This document shows positions 38,779 to 47,344 of a stretch of 64,000 bases of DNA, piece after piece. The stretch covers positions 1-64,000 of the forward strand of contig JACYMF010000106.1 of the NCBI GenBank assembly GCA_015272165.1, read 5' to 3'. This DNA is from Cyanobacterium sp. T60_A2020_053 (GTDB lineage: Bacteria; Cyanobacteriota; Cyanobacteriia; Cyanobacteriales; Cyanobacteriaceae). Both the position numbers and the translations under genes were made by a program. Each line of letters begins with the position of its first letter. Position 1 is the first letter of the stretch. The notes under the pieces were generated by a model. The model did no database searches, was not told the DNA's origin, and worked only from the letters and a program-made list of their open reading frames with translations.

Positions 38779-39780
38779 TTATTCTGCCGTAACTTTTCCT
38801 CGAAATACAAAATAATTATAAATGTTATAAAACAACATAATAGGGATTAAAAATCCAATAAACACTAACATAAATACCAAAGAACTAGGAGATGCGGCCG
38901 CTTGATATATGGTAATACTAGGGGGAATAATATAGGGAAAAACTACCAAAGCTAAACCCACAAAAGTTAACAAGAAAATTAGGATAGTAAGAATAAAAGG
39001 AGTTCTTTCTTGCTTTTTGTTTAGGCTAATAAATAACAAAACAACTAAACCTAATCCAATGATGGGAATAGCACTGAAAATATAAATAAAAGGTTCTTCA
39101 AATAGTCGATTTCGTGCAAAGATAGAAAAAATTGGGGTTACTGTAGTAATGGCAATAGCACCTAGTAAGGTAGTAATCGAGGCAAGTTTAGCAGTTTTAT
39201 AATGGGTTTGCTGTAAACTACCAGAAGTTTTCATAATCAGATAACAAGAGCCAATCAAAACATAACCTTGGATTAAGGTTAAGGCAATCACCACACTACG
39301 CCAGTTAAACCAATCCCAAGTTGAGCCGATAAAATGCCCTGTTTCATCCACATGGATTCCTTCGATTACACCAGCAAGGGCAAAACCTTGCCCTATAGTT
39401 GCAACTAAACTACCAATGCCAAACGCTAAATTCCAAAAAAACTTTTGGTCAGAATTTTCTCGAAACTCAAATGCTACCGTGCGAAATACTAACCCCATTA
39501 CCATCATCATAATAGGAATATAAAGAGAGCTTAAAATAGTGGCATAGGCAAGGGGAAAAGCCCCAAATAAACTACCCCCCATCAAAATTAACCAAGTGGC
39601 ATTAGCATCCCAAACGTTACTTAAACTTGTCATTAATATTCCCCTCCTCTCCTCAGTAGAAGAAGTTAGGGAAAGAATGCCTACCCCCAAATCAAAACCA
39701 TCTAACATCACATACATGAACAAAAATAACGCCAAAATGGCAAACCACACTAGGGGCAGTAAATAGTCTAATGATTCCAT
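38779..39780 (-). CDS. cydB: Cytochrome bd quinol oxidase subunit II
   Basis: CydB is the structural partner of CydA in the bd oxidase. The 333-aa chain has about eight to nine membrane segments and the conserved N-terminal LFMYVMLDGFDLGVGILS and VWDANATWLILMGGSLFGAF. It lies downstream of cydA on the same strand, but 320 bases separate the two genes, of which about 180 are a MITE-2. The operon is normally tight, so the insertion may uncouple the subunits or change message stability. Confidence 0.95.
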   Translation of the reverse strand: MESLDYLLPLVWFAILALFLFMYVMLDGFDLGVGILSLTSSTEERRGILMTSLSNVWDANATWLILMGGSLFGAFPLAYATILSSLYIPIMMMVMGLVFRTVAFEFRENSDQKFFWNLAFGIGSLVATIGQGFALAGVIEGIHVDETGHFIGSTWDWFNWRSVVIALTLIQGYVLIGSCYLIMKTSGSLQQTHYKTAKLASITTLLGAIAITTVTPIFSIFARNRLFEEPFIYIFSAIPIIGLGLVVLLFISLNKKQERTPFILTILIFLLTFVGLALVVFPYIIPPSITIYQAAASPSSLVFMLVFIGFLIPIMLFYNIYNYFVFRGKVTAE

Positions 39781-39855
39781 TACAAAATTCCTCGCAATTA
39801 ATCGATAATTGTTGTTAGTTGATACTTGAAACGTAACTATCCAATATTTTTAGTA

Positions 39856-40032
39856 ATATCAAGTTCGGATAATTAGTTACAAATAGATTAGCTCTTCGCA
39901 CTTTACCCACCGTGTAATGAATTACACGGAACCAATAGGTTTACGTTCAATAAATTGAACTAAGATACTGATATTACTAATTTGTAAGTGATCGCGCAGC
40001 GGCAGCCTTCGGCTGATCAAACAGACTTGATG
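39856..40032. mobile_element. MITE-2, copy 3, between cydA and cydB
   Basis: The left terminus ATATCAAGTTCGG, the CCGTGTAATGAATTACACGG near-palindrome, GTTCAATAAATTGAAC and an end GACTTGAT are present. An extra hairpin (CAGCGGCAGCCTTCGGCTG) has been added near the right end. The rest of the 320-base spacer is a further REP hairpin at 40036-40055. Confidence 0.85.
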
Positions 40033-40100
40033 TAATCGGGCTAGAAGCCCGAAATACAGTCAAAAAAGGCTACTTTTTACAGAAGTTTATCCCTTAGCCG

Positions 40101-41537
40101 TTAATTAATAGGGCGACTATTAGGAATATGTTTAGCTGGATTTACTTCTAAAGGTGTTACTTTTTCTGTAGCGCCCGGCAAAGGCAAATCAAAATCAGGT
40201 CCTTTTCTGATGATGCGACTGCCGAAATATAAGGCAGAAAAGAAAAGTAAGGTATAGATAACTAGAAAAATGCTTAAAGAGGTTAGCACATTTCCTGATG
40301 GTAAATTAGATACGGCATCGGCGGTGCGAATTTGCCCATATACTACCCAAGGTTGTCGGCCTACACAGCGCACGATCCACCCTGATTCTACCGCTAAATA
40401 ACCAGTAGGGGCGCTGAATACCCATGCCCACATTAATAGTTTTTGATTAGCTAAATTTTCGGGGGTGAATTTGCCCCTAATCCATTGAATTACTGACACT
40501 GCCATGATGCCCACAAACAAAAAAGCAATGCCACTCATGAGACGAAACGCATAATATACTAAACCTACCATGGAGGGACGATCTTCAGGTTTCCACTCTT
40601 TTAAACCCATGACAGGCTCACTGAGACGGGGTTTAAATTCTAAGATATAACTTAGGGCATTGGGTACTTTGATTTCCCAGTTGTTACTTTCTGTTTGATT
40701 ATTTGGGGAAGCCAAAAGACTCCAATCTGCTTTCTCCCCTGCTGGTACCGTATCCCACAACGCTTCCATGGCAGCTAATTTGGTGGGTTGATAGTGATAT
40801 ACTTGCTCGGCGCTTAGATGCCCGACATAGACTTGTAAGGGGGTAATGGCGATGGCTATTACTAACACAATTTTAAGGGAGCGAGTAAAAAAAGCCTGAT
40901 GATGTTTTTTGAGTAAATACCAAGCACTAATGCCTCCAATCACGAATAAGGAAGTTTCAAGGGTAGCCAAAAACATATGGGAAACACTTTTCACCATGAA
41001 AGGGTTTAACATCCCTTCAAAATAGTTACTTACCACAAATTTTCCTTCCACAAATTCACCACCGGCAGGGGTTTGCATCCAAGAATTGGCGATCAGAATC
41101 CAAAAAGTAGAAAGGTTTGCCCCAACTGCTACTAAAATAGTCGCCATGTAGTGGATAACGGGGTTTACCCTTTCCCAACCGAATAGCATGATGCCCAAGA
41201 AACCAGCTTCTAGCATGAATGCCATGGTTGCTTCAAAACCAAGAATACTACCAAAAAAGTCTCCTACTGACTCGGAGAAGGGCGCCCAGTTAGTGCCGAA
41301 TTGAAATGCCATGGGTGAGCCAGAAGCCACGCCAATGCCGAAGTTTAGCACATACAATTTAGCCCAAAAACGAGCGTGGTAGTAGTAATCTGGATTTTTA
41401 GTTTTTAGCCATAATCCTTCCACAATTACTAAATAAATTGCCATGCCCGTAGTTAATACGGGCCACAGCATATGAAAAATTGCAGTGAAGGCAAATTGCA
41501 TTCTTGATAAAACTAGCGTGTTTGAAAGAAAGTCCAT
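40101..41537 (-). CDS. cydA: Cytochrome bd quinol oxidase subunit I
   Basis: CydA carries the hemes b and d and oxidises plastoquinol while reducing oxygen to water. Conserved features are the N-terminal histidine in RMQFAFTAIFHMLWP, the histidine in SVSHMFLATLETSLF, the glutamates in GFEATMAFMLEAGFLG, and GRQPWVVYGQIRTADAV. The 478-aa chain has a short quinol loop compared with the E. coli enzyme, close to the cyanide-insensitive type. In cyanobacteria this oxidase serves as an alternative electron sink. It is the first gene of the cyd pair. Confidence 0.95.
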   Translation of the reverse strand: MDFLSNTLVLSRMQFAFTAIFHMLWPVLTTGMAIYLVIVEGLWLKTKNPDYYYHARFWAKLYVLNFGIGVASGSPMAFQFGTNWAPFSESVGDFFGSILGFEATMAFMLEAGFLGIMLFGWERVNPVIHYMATILVAVGANLSTFWILIANSWMQTPAGGEFVEGKFVVSNYFEGMLNPFMVKSVSHMFLATLETSLFVIGGISAWYLLKKHHQAFFTRSLKIVLVIAIAITPLQVYVGHLSAEQVYHYQPTKLAAMEALWDTVPAGEKADWSLLASPNNQTESNNWEIKVPNALSYILEFKPRLSEPVMGLKEWKPEDRPSMVGLVYYAFRLMSGIAFLFVGIMAVSVIQWIRGKFTPENLANQKLLMWAWVFSAPTGYLAVESGWIVRCVGRQPWVVYGQIRTADAVSNLPSGNVLTSLSIFLVIYTLLFFSALYFGSRIIRKGPDFDLPLPGATEKVTPLEVNPAKHIPNSRPIN

Positions 41538-41629
41538 AGTTATAGAAGTGAGGAATTACATTCTCTTTTATTCTAATCACTATTTTTCTTTGACTAACTG
41601 TCTTTTTTTGTAAATTGATGATTTATTCA

Positions 41630-41662
41630 CGGTGTTATGAATTAAACGGCTAACAAGTATCG
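41630..41662. repeat. MITE-2 remnant
   Basis: A decayed piece of the MITE-2 middle (CACGGTGTTATGAATTAAACGG, broken by changes in both arms) lies between the fasciclin gene and cydA. No termini remain. Confidence 0.5.
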
Positions 41663-41667
41663 CTCCA

Positions 41668-42072
41668 TTAGCCCATTAAAATAACATTATCGATAACGTG
41701 AATAACGCCATTATCTGCTTCAATGTCACTGGCGATAACGGTGGCATTTTTTACCTCAAAACTTTCATCATTACAATCAATAGTAATGGGAGAACCTTCT
41801 ACAGATTCCACTTGATCAAGTTTTTCTAAGTCTGCTTTAAATAATTTTCCTGATACCACATGATAGGTTAAAATCCGAGCTAATTGGGGAGGATTTTGTA
41901 CTAAAGTTTGTATGGTGCCGGGGGGAAGTTTGGCAAATGCTTCATCAGTGGGGGCAAATACGGTAAAAGGTCCGGGACTTTTTAATACTTCCACTAAGTC
42001 GGCAACCTGCACGGCTGTCACAAGGGTTTTGAAGTTATCGTTATTAACAGCGATTTCAACTATATTAGGCAT
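41668..42072 (-). CDS. Fasciclin-domain (FAS1) protein
   Basis: A single FAS1 domain fills the 134-aa chain: H1-like [19 protein letters not shown], then [15 protein letters not shown], ending with [11 protein letters not shown]. No signal peptide is seen, unlike many extracellular FAS1 proteins. FAS1 domains mediate adhesion or protein contact; the cyanobacterial role is not settled. It begins just 15 bases downstream of the fibrillin-like gene on the same strand, so the two may be cotranscribed. Confidence 0.9.
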   Translation of the reverse strand: MPNIVEIAVNNDNFKTLVTAVQVADLVEVLKSPGPFTVFAPTDEAFAKLPPGTIQTLVQNPPQLARILTYHVVSGKLFKADLEKLDQVESVEGSPITIDCNDESFEVKNATVIASDIEADNGVIHVIDNVILMG

Positions 42073-42087
42073 TTTCTATTATTGTTG

Positions 42088-42822
42088 TTAACTAATTCTA
42101 ATAGCTATTGTATAGGATGGTCGTTGATTTTTTTCTCGATAAGTTTTAACTATTCTTAAGTTGTCGCTCATATAAATATGTTCAAAATATGGTTTAGCTT
42201 GGGCTGTTGTTTGTAGTTTTTTGTACCATTTTTTATTAAATCTATTTTCTTTTACTTGTACTGATTCGGGATTAAGTTTGTTTTTTTTATCCAAATTTTT
42301 AAGGGTTTTGTTAAACCATTTTTCTGCTTTTTCTTGGTTAAATGATGATAAGTTTGCTAACGATATTTTTTGATTGACGGCAATATTTTCAATTACCCAT
42401 TGTTGATTTTCAATGTAATATTTTTGAATGATCATTAAGTCATAAGCTGGGGAAAATATTTTTTTGAGAAAATTAATGCCATTTACTGGTAAATATCGAG
42501 CTATATTAGCATAATAATTTTCGTTAAATATTTGATAGGATTGATTGCCAATACGACCGGGTATAATGTCCACAAAGGGAATTGTTGTCCACAGGGGAAG
42601 CCAGACACCGATGAGGGGCGCTGTTTGATTCTCTGGATTCGGAAATTTTGATGCTTTTTTTAGGTTCTCAATGATTGGTAATAATGTTTGTTGATAGTAG
42701 TCATTTTTTTGTTTGAGGGGTTCAGTATCTTTGTTAATTATTAGGTTTATTAATTCGGCTTCGGGCGCTGAAAATTTTGTTTTATCTATTATTATTTTAT
42801 CTTTATTTTCTGTTTGTAACAT
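42088..42822 (-). CDS. Possible plastid lipid-associated (PAP/fibrillin) family protein
   Basis: The 244-aa soluble protein shows the general pattern of PAP/fibrillin domains: a helical N-terminus (APEAELINLIINKDTEP), a NPENQTAPLIGVWLPLWTT-like strand region, and a final strand with LRIVKTYREK. The match is only moderate and I cannot name a subgroup. Fibrillins associate with thylakoid lipids and plastoglobules in plants. The local sequence is more AT-rich and Lys/Asn-rich than its neighbours. Confidence 0.5.
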   Translation of the reverse strand: MLQTENKDKIIIDKTKFSAPEAELINLIINKDTEPLKQKNDYYQQTLLPIIENLKKASKFPNPENQTAPLIGVWLPLWTTIPFVDIIPGRIGNQSYQIFNENYYANIARYLPVNGINFLKKIFSPAYDLMIIQKYYIENQQWVIENIAVNQKISLANLSSFNQEKAEKWFNKTLKNLDKKNKLNPESVQVKENRFNKKWYKKLQTTAQAKPYFEHIYMSDNLRIVKTYREKNQRPSYTIAIRIS

Positions 42823-42959
42823 TTGTTTTTGTTTTCATGAAATAAACTATTAAAATTAACTAAAAATACTTAAAATTTTATCAGATACAACAGTTTTACT
42901 CCCTTAAATCTCTCTTTGAGTAGTAGTAAATTTTTTTTCGTTGATCTCAAAATACTTTG

Positions 42960-43171
42960 CCCTCTCCCCAACCCCTCTCCCACAGGAGAGGGGAGTAATA
43001 TTTTCTAATAATTGATTAGTTTGAGAAACTAGGATTTTTGAGAATGCAAACGTTTTGGTTAGTAAGGGGAGGAAGGGAGAAGATTTTTTTAATTTATAAG
43101 AATTTCACCTGAAACCTGACACCTGAAGCCTGACACCTCCCCTAACCAAAATACTTTTTCAGCAAACCCTA
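42960..43171. repeat. Chimeric remnant of MITE-1 and MITE-3
   Basis: The middle part GTTTGAGAAACTAGGATTTT is MITE-1 interior in reverse, and 43095-43171 is the tail of MITE-3 (CACCTGAAACCTGACACC words, TACTTTTTCAGCAAACCCTA). The last bases include the phoH stop codon. A CCCCTCTCCC-AGGAGAGGGG hairpin lies just before. No gene is seen in 42823-43168. Confidence 0.65.
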
Positions 43172-44125
43172 ATTATGATTATTTTCATAGGCAGAGACAA
43201 TTTTTTGGACGAGGGGATGGCGAATAACGTCGGCTTGGGTTAGGTAGCAAAAACCAATGCCTTCGACATTTTTGAGAATGTGACTGGCAACGATTAAGCC
43301 TGATTTTTGATTGGTGGGTAAGTCGGTTTGGGTGACATCTCCTGTTACTACCATTTTTGAGCCAAAACCAAGACGGGTTAAGACCATTTTTAGTTGTGCT
43401 GGGGTGGTATTTTGGGCTTCATCCACGATAACAAAAGCGTTACTTAAAGTTCTACCTCTCATGTAGGCGAGGGGCGCTACTTCAATTTTGCCTTTTTCCA
43501 TCAATTCGGGAATTTTGACGGGATCGATAAATTCATATAAGGCATCATAAAGGGGGCGCAAAAAGGGATCAACTTTTTGTTGTAAGTCACCGGGTAAAAA
43601 GCCTAGTTTTTCTCCTGCTTCTACGGCAGGGCGTGTTAAAATTAATCTCTCACACTGATTTTGGAGTAGGGCTTGTGCGGCTAAAACGGCGGCGAGAAAA
43701 GTTTTTCCTGTACCAGCTGGACCGATCCCAAAGGTTATATCATGGGTTTGAATAGTTTTAATGTACTGTTTTTGTTTGAAGGTTTTAGCTCGGATAGATT
43801 CGCCGTTACGGGTGCGCGCTAATACTTCTTGTTGTATGGTTTGATATTCGCCCATTTGATCGGTATTGAGGGCATGGAAGGCGGTGAGAATATCAGGCTC
43901 TGTAATTGGTTTACCCTCTTGCCAGTAAGTTTGAAGGGCGCTGATAATAGCTAAACTACGCTTAACGGCGTTGGTTTTACCATAAACTGCTACTTCTTGC
44001 CCTTGTAAAGATAATCCAGCGCCCGTCATCCTAGCAATATATTTTAAATTTTCTTCATTACTACCAGCCAAAGCGATGGCACTTTCAATACTAGGAAGGG
44101 CTATAGTTTGATTATCTTCACTCAT
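43169..44125 (-). CDS. phoH: PhoH-family ATPase
   Basis: The 318-aa protein has an N-terminal KH-like segment (LKYIARMTGAGLSLQGQEVA) and the PhoH ATPase core: Walker A GIGPAGTGKTFLAAVLAAQA, then LTRPAVEAGEKLGFLPGDLQ, and Walker B FVIVDEAQNTTPAQLKMVL. Members are linked to RNA metabolism; despite the name, phosphate control is only known for the E. coli prototype. Its stop codon TAG falls within the terminus of a MITE-3 remnant. Confidence 0.95.
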   Translation of the reverse strand: MSEDNQTIALPSIESAIALAGSNEENLKYIARMTGAGLSLQGQEVAVYGKTNAVKRSLAIISALQTYWQEGKPITEPDILTAFHALNTDQMGEYQTIQQEVLARTRNGESIRAKTFKQKQYIKTIQTHDITFGIGPAGTGKTFLAAVLAAQALLQNQCERLILTRPAVEAGEKLGFLPGDLQQKVDPFLRPLYDALYEFIDPVKIPELMEKGKIEVAPLAYMRGRTLSNAFVIVDEAQNTTPAQLKMVLTRLGFGSKMVVTGDVTQTDLPTNQKSGLIVASHILKNVEGIGFCYLTQADVIRHPLVQKIVSAYENNHN

Positions 44126-44195
44126 TAGCTATTTTGTCGATATTTTATTTTTTACTCTATCATAATTTATAAGGTAGGAGAGCAGTTGAGTGCTT

Positions 44196-44330
44196 CGTTA
44201 CAAATAGATTATATCTTCGCAATTTACCCACCGTGTAATGAATTACACGGCTAACAGTATTTCGTTCAATAAATTGAACTAAGATTGTTTTTAATTTATC
44301 TATTTATAGGTGATCAAACGAACTTGATAT
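44196..44330. mobile_element. MITE-2, copy 4
   Basis: Contains CCGTGTAATGAATTACACGG, GTTCAATAAATTGAAC and the right end CGAACTTGATAT. The left terminus has changed, but the internal TTACAAATAGATTA segment remains. It lies in the spacer between phoH and the ccb gene. Confidence 0.8.
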
Positions 44331-44346
44331 AATGCCAATGAAAACT

Positions 44347-45009
44347 TTATTTCTCAGGATATTTTTCATCTAACGTTAAAGCAATTTTAGAGCTAATACC
44401 AGCCAACCAATTTTCATCCTGTTTGCTATAACTGCGAGGGATATTAGTTGCCATCATCATCACTCCATCATGATTTAATGGTAAACAAATTAAACCTTGA
44501 ATATTATCAGGAAAATAATCAAATTCTACTTTACCCGGATAGTGTTTTAAATCCACTAAATAAACTGGCTTCTGAGTCTTAATTACTCTTTCAGTAATTG
44601 CTCCTAATTTTATTTCTTTTTTATTACTTAAAATACCTCTTCTTAGTAAAGTTTTACCTTGATAAAAAATAATAATAGATTTAGTTACTGTATTATTAAT
44701 AATTAAATGACTAGCCCAAGCTAATTCAGTTTTCAATGATTCTGATAAATTTTGCTCCAATTCAAAGCCTTCTTCCCCGTTTAAAATTACACTCTGAGGA
44801 GGAACTGAATTAATCTCTCTAGCTAAAATGCTAGTCAGAAGTAACATCGCACATAATAAGATACCGAGAGCGTCGGAGCGCGCTTGAGAGTCTAAAAGAG
44901 TGGGAGTAACTAATCGATTAATCATTAATAAAGTTCCCCCTAATATTCCAGCGATTAAGGGTAAGTTTTTTAATAATTGATTGGTGTCTGATTTTTTACT
45001 CTTTGTCAT
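44347..45009 (-). CDS. ccbB: Cofactor assembly of complex C subunit B (Ccb2/Ccb4 family, DUF2930)
   Basis: Two hydrophobic segments near the N-terminus (LIAGILGGTLLMINRLVTP and GILLCAMLLLTSILA) are followed by a GAF-like soluble part of about 130 residues containing SLKTELAWASHLIINN. The pattern matches the cyanobacterial homologs of Ccb2/Ccb4, which attach heme c(i) to cytochrome b6. The gene lies 65 bases after rpaB on the same strand, with a REP hairpin in the gap. Confidence 0.75.
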   Translation of the reverse strand: MTKSKKSDTNQLLKNLPLIAGILGGTLLMINRLVTPTLLDSQARSDALGILLCAMLLLTSILAREINSVPPQSVILNGEEGFELEQNLSESLKTELAWASHLIINNTVTKSIIIFYQGKTLLRRGILSNKKEIKLGAITERVIKTQKPVYLVDLKHYPGKVEFDYFPDNIQGLICLPLNHDGVMMMATNIPRSYSKQDENWLAGISSKIALTLDEKYPEK

Positions 45010-45034
45010 ACAAAAAGATTATTAAGTTAATAAT

Positions 45035-45066
45035 GTGTTGGGTTTCGTCTGCTCAACCCAACCTAC
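45035..45066. repeat. REP hairpin between rpaB and ccbB
   Basis: GTTGGGTTT and AACCCAAC arms form a stem in the gap between two genes of the same direction. It is the same family as 7748-7775 and 53399-53426, and may act as a processing site or attenuator. Confidence 0.55.
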
Positions 45067-45074
45067 ATAATATT

Positions 45075-45818
45075 TTAATTAGTGGGAACTCTTTTTTCTC
45101 CCGGTTCTAGGATACGCTGAAATAAATATCCTGTACCTCTAGCGGTGAGGATTAATTCAGGATTACTAGGGTCCTCCTCCAATTTAGCGCGCAAACGGGA
45201 AACATGGACATCCACCACTCTAGTATCCACATGACGCTCAGGGGTATAACCCCATACTTCTTGTAATATTTCGGAGCGTGAAAAGGCATCGCCAGATTTG
45301 CTCACTAATAATTCTAATAGGCTAAACTCCATCCCTGTCAAGCGAATGCGTTGATCTCCTTTATAAACCTGTCTTTTGTTGGTATCGATACGGATGGCGT
45401 TAACAGAAATCACCCCAGAACTAGGTATTCCAGCGCCCCCCTCCTTATCCACACGTCTTAAAACTGACCTAATTCTCGCTTCTAATTCTTTGGGGGAAAA
45501 GGGTTTAACCACATAATCATCAGCGCCTAACTCCAAACCCGTAATACGATCAGCTACATCACCCAGAGCGGTTAACATGATGATAGGAATATCTGATTCT
45601 TTGCGTAATTCCTGACAGACACCATAACCATCTAATTTGGGCATCATGACATCTAACACCACTAAATCAGGTTGGGTTTCATGAAAAGTAGCAATGGCAT
45701 CTTCCCCATCGGCGGCGGTGACTACGTCATAACCAATCATGGATAAACGGGTTTCGAGAATCCGTCTAATACTGGCTTCATCATCAACTACTAATATTCT
45801 TTCTTTTTGGTTTTCCAA
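45075..45818 (-). CDS. rpaB: Response regulator RpaB (OmpR family, Ycf27-like)
   Basis: RpaB is an essential cyanobacterial regulator of high-light and photosystem genes, paired with NblS. The receiver domain has the phosphoacceptor aspartate in DLVVLDVMMPKLDG near residue 56 and the acidic pocket VVDDEASIRRI. The C-terminal winged helix contains LTGMEFSLLELLVSKSGD and VDVHVSRLRAKLEEDPSNPE. The 247-aa length and these segments match RpaB closely; the paralog RpaA differs in the linker and DNA helix. The 458-base upstream region holds short AAGGGCAA words and a MITE-3 fragment (about 46010-46140). Confidence 0.95.
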   Translation of the reverse strand: MENQKERILVVDDEASIRRILETRLSMIGYDVVTAADGEDAIATFHETQPDLVVLDVMMPKLDGYGVCQELRKESDIPIIMLTALGDVADRITGLELGADDYVVKPFSPKELEARIRSVLRRVDKEGGAGIPSSGVISVNAIRIDTNKRQVYKGDQRIRLTGMEFSLLELLVSKSGDAFSRSEILQEVWGYTPERHVDTRVVDVHVSRLRAKLEEDPSNPELILTARGTGYLFQRILEPGEKRVPTN

Positions 45819-46009
45819 TGAACTAAACTCCTTTGTTCTTTAATCCTTAAAATTAATTATATGTTGATCAAAATTAATTTATATTGTTTGCTTTGTTAAA
45901 CGCTATATTAGTAATTTACAATAATTTGGCTTAATTTTAGTGATCTAAGTCAAAAATCAGGTAAAGGGCAAGGGGCAAAGGGCAAAGGTTAAAATGCTTT
46001 AAAATAAAT

Positions 46010-46140
46010 GGCATTAAGTGATACGTTTACAGTGCATCAACTGTTAATCTATATCAATTATTTTTGGTAATGGTGTAGGAAAGAGGATATTTTTAGAGAA
46101 AAAGGTCAATTTATAGCACTTTTTGTAATGGAAAATAGAC
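46010..46140. repeat. MITE-3 fragment upstream of cysC
   Basis: Interior MITE-3 words in reverse (ATCAATTATTTTTGGTAATG, AGAGAAAAAGGTCAATTTAT, GCACTTTTTGTAATGGAAAA) without termini. It lies between the divergent rpaB and cysC starts, so it may have altered either promoter. Confidence 0.55.
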
Positions 46141-46276
46141 CTAAACCTCGTCTTTTCAGAGGTGAGCAAATTTAATGGCAATCCAAGCTATCTTTAAATT
46201 TACCTTTGCCCTTTGCCGTTTTGAGAGTACAATATTTTAAGCAAAAAATTGATTATAAATAAAAAGTATAAATATA

Positions 46277-46807
46277 ATGGAGCATAAAGGCGTAACAATT
46301 TGGTTTACGGGGTTAAGTGGTGCGGGAAAAACCACCATTAGCCAAGTGGTAGCCCAAAAACTGAAAGATGCTGGTTATAAATTAGAAGTGCTTGACGGCG
46401 ACATCGTGCGCACTAATTTAACTAAAGGATTGGGTTTTAGTAAGGAAGACAGAGACGAAAATATCCGCCGTATCGGTTTTGTCTCGAATCTTTTAACCCG
46501 TAATAATGTGATTGTCATTGTCTCTGCCATTTCTCCTTATCGTGCGGTTAGAGAGGAAGTGAGGGAAAAAATCGGTAATTTTGTGGAAGTGTTTGTTAAT
46601 GCACCTTTAGCTACTTGTGAGGAGAGAGACGTTAAGGGTTTGTATAAAAAGGCGCGCGCCGGGGAAATCAAGATGTTTACGGGAATTAGTGATCCTTATG
46701 AAGCGCCCCTCACCCCTGAAATTGAATGTAGGACTGATTTAGAGGAGTTGGACGAAAGTGTTAACAAAGTTTTAGATAGTCTCAAAAATTTAGGTTATCT
46801 TAGTTAG
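46277..46807 (+). CDS. cysC: Adenylylsulfate (APS) kinase
   Basis: CysC phosphorylates APS to PAPS. The P-loop GLSGAGKTT is at residues 11-19, LDGDIVRTNLTKGLGFS and EDRDENIRRIGFV follow, with the lid/APS region FVNAPLATCEERDVKGLYKK. At 176 aa it is a stand-alone kinase. PAPS is the sulfate donor for reduction and also for sulfotransferases, including the one in the olefin-synthase half in this window. It is transcribed alone and away from rpaB. Confidence 0.95.
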   Translation: MEHKGVTIWFTGLSGAGKTTISQVVAQKLKDAGYKLEVLDGDIVRTNLTKGLGFSKEDRDENIRRIGFVSNLLTRNNVIVIVSAISPYRAVREEVREKIGNFVEVFVNAPLATCEERDVKGLYKKARAGEIKMFTGISDPYEAPLTPEIECRTDLEELDESVNKVLDSLKNLGYLS

Positions 46808-46896
46808 ATTATCGCCCTTTGCCCTTTTGACAGGTAGAGGGCAGGGGAAAATATTTAGGCTAAGATAATGTTAAATGTTTACTTTCCGATGAAAAT

Positions 46897-47088
46897 ATGC
46901 AAGGAATTGATTTTGTAATTGACGAAAAAGGCATCAAAAAAGCTGTATTAATCGATTTAGAACAGTGGGGAGAAGTTTGGGAAAATTTTTATGATATTCT
47001 GGTTTCAAAACAAAGAGACGATGAAGAAGAAATTTCATGGGAGGAATTAAAGCAAGAATTAGAATCTGAGCAAAATTTACATGATTGA
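46897..47088 (+). CDS. Antitoxin partner of a RelE/ParE toxin
   Basis: A small acidic 63-aa protein (DEEEISWEELKQELESEQ at its end) precedes and overlaps the toxin gene by eight bases. The N-terminal half (MQGIDFVIDEKGIKKAVLID) resembles RelB-like antitoxins of the type with a short DNA-binding arm. The identification relies mainly on the partner gene. The start has no clear ribosome site. Confidence 0.75.
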   Translation: MQGIDFVIDEKGIKKAVLIDLEQWGEVWENFYDILVSKQRDDEEEISWEELKQELESEQNLHD

Positions 47089-47344
47089 ATATCAAATAAA
47101 GTTCAAATCATCAACAGTTAAAGAGTTTAAAAATTTACCCTCAAGTATGCAAAAGCGTATTGGTGATATTTTAGAAAAAATGAAACAAAATCCTCGAACT
47201 TCTGGAGTATTAAAACTGAAAGGGGATAGCCAACTATACAGAGTTAGAGTAGGAGATTATCGTATAATTTTTAATATTGATGATGAGCAAAAATTAGTTA
47301 AAGTTACTAGAATTAGACATCGTCAAGATGTTTATAAAAAATGA
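47081..47344 (+). CDS. RelE/ParE-family toxin
   Basis: The 87-aa basic protein matches the RelE/ParE fold: IEYQIKFKSSTVKEFKNLP at the start, an L-K-G segment GVLKLKGDSQLYRVRVGDYR, then IIFNID and VTRIRHRQDVYK at the end. RelE toxins cut mRNA in the ribosome. The conserved C-terminal arginines and the tyrosine near the end are retained, so it could be active. The stop overlaps the next start as ATGA. Confidence 0.85.
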   Translation: MIEYQIKFKSSTVKEFKNLPSSMQKRIGDILEKMKQNPRTSGVLKLKGDSQLYRVRVGDYRIIFNIDDEQKLVKVTRIRHRQDVYKK

